Origin: Candidatus Phytoplasma meliae
Lineage (GTDB): Bacteria; Bacillota_I; Bacilli_A; Acholeplasmatales; Acholeplasmataceae
Direction of reading: 5' to 3'
NCBI RefSeq assembly: GCF_016876135.2
Contig: NZ_JACAOD020000001.1
Span: forward strand, 62,001 to 126,000
DNA: 64,000 bases
This document shows positions 30,948 through 41,973 of the stretch, piece after piece. A program made the position numbers and the translations under genes. Numbering within the stretch: position 1 is the stretch's first letter; each line of letters opens with the position of its first letter. The notes beneath the pieces are model-generated. The model made no database searches. It saw only the letters and a program-made list of their open reading frames with translations, and was not told the DNA's origin.

Positions 30948-30983
30948 AAGACTATCTTTTGAAGATAGTCTTTTCTTTTTTTT
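30948..30983 (+). terminator. Terminator of the ABC transporter gene
   Basis: 11-bp perfect stem AAGACTATCTT/AAGATAGTCTT (30948-30958 with 30962-30972), loop TTG, followed by a T-rich tail. Confidence 0.85.
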
Positions 30984-30996
30984 AAACCCATATAAC

Positions 30997-31023
30997 AAAA
31001 AAAAATCAACTTAATAGTTGATT
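30997..31023 (-). terminator. Terminator of the hrcA-grpE-dnaK-dnaJ operon
   Basis: 8-bp stem AATCAACT/AGTTGATT (31004-31011 with 31016-31023), loop TAAT, followed on the minus strand by a run of T. It begins four bases after the dnaJ stop. Confidence 0.8.
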
Positions 31024-31026
31024 TTT

Positions 31027-32058
31027 TTAATGTTGCAATTGCAATAACTTATGATAAAGTTTTTTTTCTTCCAAAGTAAGTTGAATTGGTGTTTTCAAAT
31101 GCACTACCACATATTGATCGCCTTTACGATGAGAAGAATTAAGATAAGATATCCCTTTATTTTTAATTCTTAATTTATTGCCAGATTGTGTTCCTGCAGG
31201 TATTTTTAAACTAATATCACCATAAATAGTAGGAATTAAAATATTAGTTCCTAAAACAGCCTCTGGTAAAGTAATAAAAATTTCTAAAATAATATCTTGA
31301 CCTTTTCTAACAAAAGATTTATGAGGTTGAATTTTAAAAATAACATATAAATCACCTACTTGAGAACTTGAAGGAATAAAATGCCCTTTCCCAGGTATTT
31401 GCAAAGACATTCCTTCTTCAATTCCTGCAGGAATATCAAAACTAACTGTTTGTTTAACTTTTTGACGTTTTTCACCACGACAAGCATAACATTTATTTTT
31501 AATTTGCTTTCCTTGACCATGGCAATTAGGACATACTTGACGAGAACGAATATTACCTAAAAAAGTTCTTTGTTCAATAATAATTTGTCCCGAGCCACCA
31601 CACCGATAACATTTAGTAATATCTTTAGAAGATGAAGCTCCTAAACCTTGACAAACTTTGCAATCAGCTTCAACTATAATTTCAATATTTTTATGAGCTC
31701 CTAAAGCAGCATCTATAAAACTAATTGTCATTTCTACTTTTTTGTCAAAATTAGTTTTTTTAGTCTGTCTATTCCCAAAAAAATCTCCAAAAGAATTAAA
31801 AATACTTTCTTCAAAGCCACTAAAGCCTTCAAACCCTTGTTCTGAAGCAGAACCAAAACGATCATAATTAGATTTTTTATTAGCATCACTTAAAACACTA
31901 TAAGCTTCTTGTACTTCTTTAAATTTAGCTTCTGCATTGGTTTCCTTAGAAATATCAGGATGATATTTTTTAGCAAGAACACGATAAGCTTTTTTAATTG
32001 CTTCAGGAGTAGCATCTTTGCTTAATCCTAAAATTTGATAATAATCTTTTTTAGTCAT
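31027..32058 (-). CDS. dnaJ: Chaperone DnaJ
   Basis: Hsp40 co-chaperone that loads substrates on DnaK and stimulates its ATPase. 343 residues, a little short for the family. J-domain with the HPD motif ([10 protein letters not shown]), a short Gly/Phe linker (FEGFSGFEE), and four zinc-finger repeats ([32 protein letters not shown]), then two C-terminal beta domains. Last gene of the heat-shock operon, 66 bases after dnaK with a GC-rich hairpin between. Confidence 0.97.
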   Translation of the reverse strand: MTKKDYYQILGLSKDATPEAIKKAYRVLAKKYHPDISKETNAEAKFKEVQEAYSVLSDANKKSNYDRFGSASEQGFEGFSGFEESIFNSFGDFFGNRQTKKTNFDKKVEMTISFIDAALGAHKNIEIIVEADCKVCQGLGASSSKDITKCYRCGGSGQIIIEQRTFLGNIRSRQVCPNCHGQGKQIKNKCYACRGEKRQKVKQTVSFDIPAGIEEGMSLQIPGKGHFIPSSSQVGDLYVIFKIQPHKSFVRKGQDIILEIFITLPEAVLGTNILIPTIYGDISLKIPAGTQSGNKLRIKNKGISYLNSSHRKGDQYVVVHLKTPIQLTLEEKKLYHKLLQLQH

Positions 32059-32088
32059 TTTTTATATCGCTCCGCCTCATAATAAAAT

Positions 32089-32107
32089 CAAGGGGTTGCC
32101 CCCTTTT
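32089..32107. terminator. GC-rich hairpin between dnaK and dnaJ
   Basis: AAGGGG and CCCCTT arms around a four-base TTGC/GCAA loop. On the minus strand it is followed by GATTTTATT, a poor terminator tail, so it may only reduce readthrough into dnaJ or protect the dnaK message end. On the plus strand it is followed by T6, but there is no plus-strand gene to end. Confidence 0.45.
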
Positions 32108-32124
32108 TTATTATTTTTTATAGT

Positions 32125-34717
<2,593 letters not shown>

Positions 34718-34792
34718 TTTACAACCTCTTTTCTTTAAAATTATTATTGTCTTTTGAAATCATCATTTTTCTTTTAAGTTGTTAGGGCTTGA

Positions 34793-35818
34793 TTATTGTG
34801 AATCATTTAATTTTGATAAATGAATAGCTAAATATTCTAAAAGAGGAATAACTTTAGGGTATTTCATCCAAGAAGGTCCTAAAATGGCAATTGTTCCTTT
34901 TTCCTTAGAATTAACAGTAAAAGGAATAGAAAGTATCATACAATCTTTTAAAGGAGTTAACTGCAACTCATCTGAAAATTTAAAAGATAAGCCTTCTTGA
35001 ATTAACATAATTTTTAATAATTCTTTACGTTCTAAAAGACTCATAAACTTTTTAATTAATTCAAGATTACTAAATTCTGGTTTTTCAACCATTTTAGAAA
35101 CTCCTGCAAAATAAAGATTTTCTGAAGCAAAACTACTAAAAGCTTCAATAAACAAAGTAATTAATTGCTCTTGAAAACTAATATATTTAGCAATAGTTTG
35201 TTTGACAAAATCACTTTGAATAATTTTAACAGCTGCAGATAAATATTTTCCCACAAGTAAATCATTAATAATTTTGACAACATCTCTTAATTCATAAAGA
35301 CTAATTTCTTGATTTTGAGATAAAGAAATATTTTGATGTTGAACGTTTCCTTGATCAGTAATAATTAAAATTAAAGCTTGAGAGCGACTCAAAGGAATAA
35401 AATCAATTTTATTTACTTTACTGTTATTAAAAACATCGGAACCAATAGCCATAGCAGTATAACTAGTCAATTTATTAAGTAAATTCAAAGTTTCTTTAAT
35501 TACTTGTCCTTTATGCAAACTTTTTTTTTTCATCACTCCATCAATTAAAGGAAATAAACGAGCCACATCTTGATCCCTAGTTAATAAATGCGTTAAGTAG
35601 TAAGTATATCCTTTAAAAGAAGGGATTCTGCCACTAGAAGTGTGAGTTTTTTTTAAAAAACCTTCCTGTTCTAATTGAACCATATCATAACGAATGGTAG
35701 CACTTGAAAATTGAAGATAAGGGAACTGAATTAAAGCTTTTGAACCTACTGGGTGACCTTTTTGAGAATAATTTTCGACTACAGCTTTTAAAATTAACTT
35801 TTTTCTATCTGAAAGCAT
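34793..35818 (-). CDS. hrcA: Heat-inducible transcription repressor HrcA
   Basis: Represses its own operon by binding the CIRCE operator; inactivated by heat and kept folded by GroEL. 341 residues. N-terminal winged helix LSDRKKLILKAVVENYSQKG, then SSATIRYDMVQLEQEGFL and the conserved KTHTSSGRIPSFKGYTYY; a GAF-like C-terminal half follows. The A10 tract at about 35521-35530 within the gene could slip. AGAGG precedes the ATG. First gene of hrcA-grpE-dnaK-dnaJ. Confidence 0.96.
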   Translation of the reverse strand: MLSDRKKLILKAVVENYSQKGHPVGSKALIQFPYLQFSSATIRYDMVQLEQEGFLKKTHTSSGRIPSFKGYTYYLTHLLTRDQDVARLFPLIDGVMKKKSLHKGQVIKETLNLLNKLTSYTAMAIGSDVFNNSKVNKIDFIPLSRSQALILIITDQGNVQHQNISLSQNQEISLYELRDVVKIINDLLVGKYLSAAVKIIQSDFVKQTIAKYISFQEQLITLFIEAFSSFASENLYFAGVSKMVEKPEFSNLELIKKFMSLLERKELLKIMLIQEGLSFKFSDELQLTPLKDCMILSIPFTVNSKEKGTIAILGPSWMKYPKVIPLLEYLAIHLSKLNDSQ

Positions 35819-35831
35819 AAATTAATACCTC

Positions 35832-35857
35832 TTGGCACTCAAATTAACGATTGCCAA
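35832..35857 (-). promoter_or_regulatory. CIRCE-like operator
   Basis: Inverted repeat TTGGCACTC (35832-35840) and GATTGCCAA (35849-35857), one mismatch, with an 8-base spacer. The classical operator is TTAGCACTC-N9-GAGTGCTAA. It lies just after the -10 box, over the expected transcription start, and 14 bases before the hrcA ATG. Confidence 0.85.
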
Positions 35858-35861
35858 TAAT

Positions 35862-35890
35862 ATTATATTACTTTTTAAGAATATTGTCAA
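35862..35890 (-). promoter_or_regulatory. Consensus promoter of the heat-shock operon
   Basis: TTGACA (35890-35885), 17-base spacer, TATAAT (35867-35862): a perfect sigma-70 type promoter on the minus strand, directly in front of the CIRCE-like operator. Confidence 0.9.
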
Positions 35891-36000
35891 CATCTTTTCA
35901 ATTAAAAAAACATTAATTTAAATTTAGATTATTTCTAACTGCTTATTTCTACTAATTTTCATTTATGAATCTAATTTATGATTTTAATTAATTCTGCTAA

Positions 36001-36041
36001 AATATAAAAAAACTAACTCATTTTAGCATAAGTTAGTTTTT
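36001..36041 (-). terminator. Terminator of the DEAD-box helicase gene
   Basis: 11-bp stem AAAAACTAACT/AGTTAGTTTTT (36008-36018 with 36031-36041), loop of 12, A/T runs on both sides, about 80 bases after the helicase stop. Confidence 0.75.
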
Positions 36042-36119
36042 AATTGATTATGTTTTGATTCTTGTTTTTCAAGACATAAAAGTATTTTTAAAAACCTTTT
36101 AAAGTGGCTTTATCATGTC

Positions 36120-37754
36120 TTAATAATTTTTTTTATTAACAATTAAAGTTTTATTTTGAAAACGAACATTAGTTTTGTTTTTCATTTGATACCAAAAACG
36201 ACTGGCAACTTCAAAAATAGTTTCATGAGTTAAATGCTTAATGTTACCAATATTTTTTCCATAAATTTGAAATTGATCTTTTAAAAGTCTAATTAAGGTT
36301 GTTGGGTTGATGTTATCTTTTTTACCTAAATTAATTATTACTTCTATAAAATCACTTCTCTTAGAAGAACCATAGCGGGGTTCATGGAAACGAGGTTCAT
36401 TAAAACTTTTCGAAGTAAAAGAGTTATTAAAACCTATTCTTGGCGCCAAAATATCCGGATAGTGTCTTTTTTTTGGTAAAATATCTTTTAATAATCCTTG
36501 AATAATTTGTTCTGCTGAAAATTGTTTTAACAAGCCTTCTATTAAAGGATAATTTGTTTTTTCTTCATTATTTTGAGTAATCATCTCTAATATTTGTTTT
36601 TCAAAATTTTTTAAAAGTTCTTTTTGAATGTTATCTACAGAAGGAATTTCTAAAAAATTAATTTTTTCTTTTAAATAATATTCTAATTTTTTAAGTTGAC
36701 CCATTTTACGAGGACTGATTAAACTATAAGCTAATCCTTTTTTACCAGCTCGTCCAGTTCTTCCAATTCTGTGTACATAAACTTCCTCTGCATGTGGTAA
36801 ATCATAATTAATTACTATTTTAATATCAGAAATGTCCAAACCACGAGCAGCTACATCAGTAGCAATTAAAATCTTAATTTTTCCTTTACGAAAGTTATTC
36901 ATGACATATTGTCTTTGATTTTGTTTTAAATCACCATGAACAGCATCTGCTAAAAAACCTTTATCTTGTAAATAAGAAGCAATTTCATCAACATCTTTTT
37001 TAGTGTTAGCGAATAAAATAACAGAATGGTCTTTTTTTAAATCTAATAAACGTAACAATAACTTATTTTTGTCAACTTCTTTCACTAAAAAATAAAATTG
37101 TTCAATTGCATTAACAGCAACTTTAGTTACAGGAACTTTTAAAATCTTAGTATCTTTTTGATATTTACTAGCTATTTTTTTAATAAAAGGAGGTAGAGTG
37201 GCTGAAAATAAAACTGTTTGTCTTTTTTCAGGAATTTGCTTTAAAATAGTTTCTAAAGCATCTTGGAAACCCATTTTTAACATTTCATCGGCTTCATCTA
37301 GGGTTAAAATTTTTAAACCTGATAAGTCAATTTTTCCTTTTTCTAAGTGATCAATAATGCGACCAGGAGTTGCAATAATTAAATGAGGTTTACTTTCTAA
37401 AGCTCTAAATTGTTTAGTATAAGATTCGCCTCCAAAAATAACAGCAATTCTAATCTCATGATAAAAACGTAATAATTTTTTTAATTCTTCATATACTTGA
37501 AGGGTTAATTCTCTGGTAGGACATAAAATTAAACTTTGAGTTTTAGCTAATTTAGGATCAATTTTTTCAATAATGGGAATCCCAAAAGCAAAAGTTTTTC
37601 CAGTACCTGTTTGTGCTTGTCCAATCACATCATGACCTTCTATAATTTCTGGAATAACTAAAGCTTGAATAGGGGTAGCATCAATAAAATTTAATTCCTT
37701 TAAAGCTTTTTTAGTTTGTTCTAAGATAGGCAATTGTTCAAATAAAGTATTCAT
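36120..37754 (-). CDS. DEAD-box RNA helicase with C-terminal RNA-binding domain
   Basis: ATP-dependent RNA helicase of the CshA/DeaD/DbpA type, for ribosome assembly or mRNA turnover. 544 residues. Motifs in order: Q-motif, GQAQTGTGKTFAFGIP (I), PTRELTLQVYEEL (Ia), LDEADEML (II), SATLPPF (III), DVAARGLDIS (V), HRIGRTGRAGKKG (VI). The last 75 residues (DFIEVIINLGKKDNINPTTL) fit a DbpA/CsdA-type RRM that binds RNA. Long 5' region of about 740 bases without a gene upstream. Confidence 0.93.
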   Translation of the reverse strand: MNTLFEQLPILEQTKKALKELNFIDATPIQALVIPEIIEGHDVIGQAQTGTGKTFAFGIPIIEKIDPKLAKTQSLILCPTRELTLQVYEELKKLLRFYHEIRIAVIFGGESYTKQFRALESKPHLIIATPGRIIDHLEKGKIDLSGLKILTLDEADEMLKMGFQDALETILKQIPEKRQTVLFSATLPPFIKKIASKYQKDTKILKVPVTKVAVNAIEQFYFLVKEVDKNKLLLRLLDLKKDHSVILFANTKKDVDEIASYLQDKGFLADAVHGDLKQNQRQYVMNNFRKGKIKILIATDVAARGLDISDIKIVINYDLPHAEEVYVHRIGRTGRAGKKGLAYSLISPRKMGQLKKLEYYLKEKINFLEIPSVDNIQKELLKNFEKQILEMITQNNEEKTNYPLIEGLLKQFSAEQIIQGLLKDILPKKRHYPDILAPRIGFNNSFTSKSFNEPRFHEPRYGSSKRSDFIEVIINLGKKDNINPTTLIRLLKDQFQIYGKNIGNIKHLTHETIFEVASRFWYQMKNKTNVRFQNKTLIVNKKNY

Positions 37755-38498
37755 AATTTCTTCATCTCTTTCTTTTTTTTAATATTGAAAATAAAATATA
37801 CAAGTAGAAATATAAAATGTTTTTGCACAAGGATTGCCAAATATTCTTAAAAATTGTTTTTAAGAAATGTGTTTCTGGATAAATTAGATTAAAGAAACTT
37901 TAGTCTTATTAATTTTTGATAATAAATAATTAAACTAAATTTAATAACCTGAAAATAAGAAAGACTAAAGACGTATTTGAAAAACTATTTGCTTAGTAAT
38001 TAGTTTTTAAAATATTTTGACATTTAAAACTAAAACATTTCTATAATAAAACAAATTGAAGCAATTGAAGGAAAAGCGAAATAAGTAATAAACGTATAAA
38101 ATTAAAAGATTAATTATTTTATCGTAATTATAAAACAAAGAAAAATAAAACAATTGATGAACATATTCATTACTTCAAAATGCAAATTTTATAAAACCTT
38201 TTTTGAAAAACAAATTAGACTATTTGATAATAGTTTTTGTAATTTAAACATTTTATAAATTTTTACTGTATCTCTAATATTATACTTTTAAATTGATTAA
38301 AAAACAACTCTTTTCAATATTTTTTTGTTTTTTTATAAATATTTGTTAAAATATCAATTCTTTTTGTGATTTTTGATTTGTTTGTTATTTGATTAATTTT
38401 TTTAGATAAATGAGGTAAAAAGAAGCATAAAATAAAAAAGACTCAATGTTGCTTGAGTCTTTTGATCATATTTGTTTATATATCGAAAATAAACTTTA
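37755..38498. other. 744-bp non-coding region upstream of the helicase gene
   Basis: Very AT-rich, no gene supported. A plus-strand TTGACA (38017-38022) and TATAAT (38042-38047) are 19 bases apart, but no convincing plus-strand gene follows; one 34-codon frame begins with ATG at 38158. The hairpin at 38438-38461 could end such a transcript. The rest looks like decayed sequence. Confidence 0.4.
38428..38461 (-). terminator. Terminator of the repeat-protein gene
   Basis: 9-bp stem AAGACTCAA/TTGAGTCTT (38438-38446 with 38453-38461), loop TGTTGC, followed on the minus strand by T6 ATTTT. About 40 bases after the stop at 38499. Confidence 0.85.
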
Positions 38499-40718
38499 TT
38501 ATTTAAGATATTGTTGTAAATTTCCTTTATTTTTCAAATCAATAATTTTATCAACTGACAAACTTGTATTATTGCTTAATTTTTCAATTTCGCTTGGTAC
38601 ATATGAATATTTTCTTATAATTTGAATTCCTGCTTTTTTCAATTTGATAATCTCATCAATTGTAAATCTTAAATTATAGCCATGTATTTTTTCGATTTCG
38701 CTTGGTTCATATGAATATTCTCTTATAATTTGAATTCCTTCTTTTTTCAATTTGATAATCTCATCAATTGTAAATCTTAAATTATAGCCATGTATTTTTT
38801 CGATTTCGCTTGGTTCATATGAATATTCTCTTATAATTTGAATTCCTGCTCTTTTCAATTTAACAATTTCATCAATTGTAAATCTTAAATTATAGCCATG
38901 TATTTTTTCGATTTCGTTCTCATCCAAATTATAAGCATCTTGAATTTCTTTTTCTGTAAACTGGGCATCTTCTAATTGTTGATCTGTATATCCATTATCT
39001 TTTAATTCTTTGGCTTTATATCCTGCATCTTTTAATTCTTTAAGTGTATATTTAGCATCTTTTAAATCTTGTAATGTATATTCAGCATCTTTTAATTCTT
39101 GAGCTTTATATCCTCCCTCTTTTAACCATTTGGCTATTCCTGTATATCCATATTCATATTTCTTTTTAATATCTGTAGATGTAAATCCATTATTTTTTAA
39201 TTCGTGAGCTTTATATCCTGCATCTTTTAACGCTATAACAATTTTTTCATGATATTGTTTAATATTTTGAAGTGTATACCCATTATTTAGTAACTCTGAA
39301 ATATTATATCCAGCGTTTATTATATCTTGTGGTAAAAAACGCATTTGTTTTAATTCTTGAATTGTTTTCCCATATAATCTGAAGTACTCAGGTTTCAATC
39401 CAGCGTTGTTCAATTCTTGAATTGTATATTCAGCATCTTTTAACCATTTAATAAATTGGTTTTTGTCGTATTCTACATATAAAACATTATGTTCATCTAT
39501 GATGTTTTTTGCCGTATATCCAGCCTCTTTTAATTGTTTAGGCGTATATCCAATATCTTTTAACTCTTTAGCTGTATATCCAGCCTCTTTTAATTCTTGA
39601 GCTTGGTATCCAGCCTTTTTTAACTCTTGAGCTGTAAGTCGACCTTCTCTTAATTCTTGAATTGTATAACCAGCATTTTTTAATTCTTGAATTGTATATC
39701 CAGCATCTTTTAACTCTTTAGCTTTAAATTCAGCATCTTTTAATTCTTTAAGTGTGTATCCAATATCTTTTAACTCTTTAGCTTTATATTCAGCCTCTTT
39801 TAATTGTTTAGGTGTATATCCAGCATTTTTTAATTCTTGAGCCTTATATCCAGCATCTTTTAACTCTTTAGCTTTAAATTCAGCATTTTTTAATTCTTTA
39901 AGTGTGTATCCACCTTCTTTCAACCATTGAATATATTTGATTTTTTCCCCCCCGTATAAATGGTATCGATATGAATCTACAATATCTTTTGCTGTATATC
40001 CAGCATTTTTGAATTCTTGTGCTGTATATCCAGCATCTTTTAAATCTTGAGCTTCAAATTCAGCATTTTTTAATTCTTTAAGTGTGTATCCACCTTCTTT
40101 CAACCATTGAATACGTTTGATTTGTTCTTCCCCGTATAAATGGTATCGATATGAATCTACAATATCTTTTGCTGTATATCCAGCATTTTTTAATTCTTGT
40201 GCTGTATATCCAGCATCTTTTAAATCTTTAGGTGTATATTCAACATCTTTTAATTCTTGTAAAGTATATCCAGCTTGTTTTAAATCTTTAGCTTTAAATT
40301 CAGCATCTTTTAACTCTTTTGCTGTATATCCAGTATTTTTTAATTCTTTAAGTGTATATCCAGCATGTTTTAAATCTTGAGCCTTATATCCAGCTTGTTT
40401 TAAGTTTTCCAGTGTATATCCAGCATCTTTTAATTCTCGAGCTGAACAACCAGCGGTTTTTAAATCTTTAGCTGTAAATTTATTTTTACATTCTTCTATT
40501 TTGTTTTCACTAATTAATCTTTGAAATTCTAAATAATTTTCCATTTTTGTCATTTCCGTCTTTTGCAACTTTTTAAGAGATTGGTAAGAAGGTTGATTAT
40601 AAACATAAAAACCCAAGCCAACTACGCCCAAAACAATAACAACTATAATTGAAATAATAATTTTTTTAGCATTTGATTTAGGTGGTTGATAAGGGTAAAA
40701 ATTAGGTTGATTTTGCAT
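38499..40718 (-). CDS. Membrane-anchored decapeptide-repeat protein, function unknown
   Basis: 739 residues; AAGGAG lies 10 bases before the ATG. The N-terminus is short (FYPYQPPKSNAKK), then a transmembrane helix (about 21-40), then a body made almost entirely of roughly forty 10-residue units of the form xELKxAGYTx, variants EFK, GYK and EYT. At about 190-320 a 60-residue block with YRYHLYGEEQIK is present twice (180-bp DNA repeat), and near the C-terminus a 36-residue block (EIEKIHGYNLRF) is present three times. N-in/C-out topology is predicted, so the repeats would be surface exposed. Helical solenoid-like binding is plausible, but no known family was recognised. Promoter with 15-A spacer at 40793-40820. 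Confidence 0.8.
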   Translation of the reverse strand: MQNQPNFYPYQPPKSNAKKIIISIIVVIVLGVVGLGFYVYNQPSYQSLKKLQKTEMTKMENYLEFQRLISENKIEECKNKFTAKDLKTAGCSARELKDAGYTLENLKQAGYKAQDLKHAGYTLKELKNTGYTAKELKDAEFKAKDLKQAGYTLQELKDVEYTPKDLKDAGYTAQELKNAGYTAKDIVDSYRYHLYGEEQIKRIQWLKEGGYTLKELKNAEFEAQDLKDAGYTAQEFKNAGYTAKDIVDSYRYHLYGGEKIKYIQWLKEGGYTLKELKNAEFKAKELKDAGYKAQELKNAGYTPKQLKEAEYKAKELKDIGYTLKELKDAEFKAKELKDAGYTIQELKNAGYTIQELREGRLTAQELKKAGYQAQELKEAGYTAKELKDIGYTPKQLKEAGYTAKNIIDEHNVLYVEYDKNQFIKWLKDAEYTIQELNNAGLKPEYFRLYGKTIQELKQMRFLPQDIINAGYNISELLNNGYTLQNIKQYHEKIVIALKDAGYKAHELKNNGFTSTDIKKKYEYGYTGIAKWLKEGGYKAQELKDAEYTLQDLKDAKYTLKELKDAGYKAKELKDNGYTDQQLEDAQFTEKEIQDAYNLDENEIEKIHGYNLRFTIDEIVKLKRAGIQIIREYSYEPSEIEKIHGYNLRFTIDEIIKLKKEGIQIIREYSYEPSEIEKIHGYNLRFTIDEIIKLKKAGIQIIRKYSYVPSEIEKLSNNTSLSVDKIIDLKNKGNLQQYLK
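38653..38976 (-). repeat. Three 108-bp direct repeats in the repeat-protein gene
   Basis: The segment starting TCATCAATTG recurs at 38653, 38761 and 38869, exactly 108 bases (36 codons) apart and nearly identical over most of the unit. In-frame copy change by recombination is possible. Confidence 0.85.
39901..40200 (-). repeat. 180-bp direct repeat in the repeat-protein gene
   Basis: The block that begins AGTGTGTATCCACCTTC is found at 39901 and again at 40081, 180 bases (60 codons) apart, with few differences over about 110 bases. The first copy contains a C7 run (39947-39953) where the second has only C4. Confidence 0.85.
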
Positions 40719-41082
40719 TTTTTAGTGCTCCTTTTTATCTTTTATTTTAATTGATTGTACTTTCTTCATTTTAATTTTATTGTACAAATTCTATTGTACT
40801 CTTTTTTTTTTTTTTTGCAAGAAAAATGCTTGTTTTTAAGATAAAAAAGGAGATATGTTATTAAAAAGCATCTCATAAAAAATAATCACACTCCATCTCA
40901 AATACTCAAATCAAAAAAACTAATGATTATGGTACAATATTATTGATTCTTTATTTATGAATAATATCAAAAAAAGTTCAAGATACTATTAAATTTTATA
41001 ATTTCATCTTTTTAAAAGATTTATTTATTCAAACAATGAATGATATTTTAACACTTATCAAATTTACAAAGGATTAAAAAAT
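40719..41082. other. Divergent intergenic region, repeat-protein gene / plsY
   Basis: Contains the poly-A promoter of the repeat protein (40793-40820, minus) and, for plsY, a TACAAT -10 at about 40933-40938 with no clear -35. No gene or RNA is seen. Confidence 0.5.
40793..40820 (-). promoter_or_regulatory. Promoter with a 15-A spacer tract (possible slippage switch)
   Basis: On the minus strand TTGCAA (40820-40815), 16-base spacer, TACAAT (40798-40793). Fifteen consecutive A (T at 40802-40816 on the plus strand) fill most of the spacer. The architecture is the same as at 10067-10095, including TTGC directly before the tract. It lies about 75 bases before the repeat-protein start. Confidence 0.75.
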
Positions 41083-41787
41083 ATGGACAGCTTACAAATA
41101 ATCACTTTATTTATCTTATTTTATCTTTTAGGATCTATTCCTTCAGGATTAATTATTGGTAAAATAGTACAAAAAAAGGACTTACGTTATACTGGTTCAG
41201 GCAATATTGGAGCCACTAATGCTTCTAGAATATTAGGTAAAAAATGGGGTATTTTAGTTTTTATATTTGACTTTCTGAAAGGATTTTTTCCAGCCATCAT
41301 TTGTCTTAAATCAGATTGTTTTAAAAATTATCATGGCCCCAGCCCCTTTAATAATAAAGATATTACTATTTCTCTTTTAATGATTGCCCCTATTATAGGA
41401 CATATGTTTTCTCTTTTTAATCGTTTTAAGGGAGGCAAAGCAATTGCTACTTCAGTAGGTGTTATTACTGCTATTAATCCTTTAATAGGATTTTATGGAA
41501 TTGCGTTATTTCTTCTTTTTTTAAAACTTTCTGGTTACGCTTCCTTATCGGCTTTAATTGCTACTATTTTAGTTAACTTATTACTTTGGCTTAGCCTTTA
41601 TTTACAAATTACATCAATAACTAGTTATAATCACACAACAAACTGTATTAATGAAGTAACATTATATATTGCTATAGGAATTGTTACTTTAATTATCATC
41701 TTAAAACATCATTCTAATATCATCCGTCTTTGGCAAGGAAAAGAAAATAAATTTTACAACAAGAATAAACCAAATAAATTAAAATAA
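41083..41787 (+). CDS. plsY: Glycerol-3-phosphate acyltransferase PlsY
   Basis: Integral membrane enzyme that acylates glycerol-3-phosphate from acyl-phosphate, the entry to phospholipid synthesis. 234 residues. Motif 1 [14 protein letters not shown], motif 2 [20 protein letters not shown], motif 3 [20 protein letters not shown]; about five hydrophobic segments. AAAGGATT precedes the ATG. Works upstream of the pssA-psd pair seen at 4-5.7 kb. The lysine-rich tail is unremarkable. Confidence 0.95.
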   Translation: MDSLQIITLFILFYLLGSIPSGLIIGKIVQKKDLRYTGSGNIGATNASRILGKKWGILVFIFDFLKGFFPAIICLKSDCFKNYHGPSPFNNKDITISLLMIAPIIGHMFSLFNRFKGGKAIATSVGVITAINPLIGFYGIALFLLFLKLSGYASLSALIATILVNLLLWLSLYLQITSITSYNHTTNCINEVTLYIAIGIVTLIIILKHHSNIIRLWQGKENKFYNKNKPNKLK

Positions 41788-41973
41788 ATAAAATGACTGA
41801 TTAACTATCAAAACCATCAATCATCAACTATTTATGGCAACTAACAATAAACATGTCAATATAATAAAATACAATAAATACGATAATAAACGAAATTTTA
41901 AAACAACTCCCATTTCTTTATCATAAATATCATATTAAAGAATAATAAAAGAATAATTAAAAGGTAACATTTA

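Larger units (their letters stand above)
35819..36119. other. Intergenic region between helicase gene and hrcA
   Basis: Holds the hrcA promoter (35862-35890), its operator (35832-35857) and the helicase terminator (36008-36041). Nothing else is seen. Confidence 0.6.

Noticed and set aside
40117..40380. 87-codon plus-strand frame
   Set aside because: Antisense of the decapeptide repeats; its repeats are only the mirror of the coding strand.
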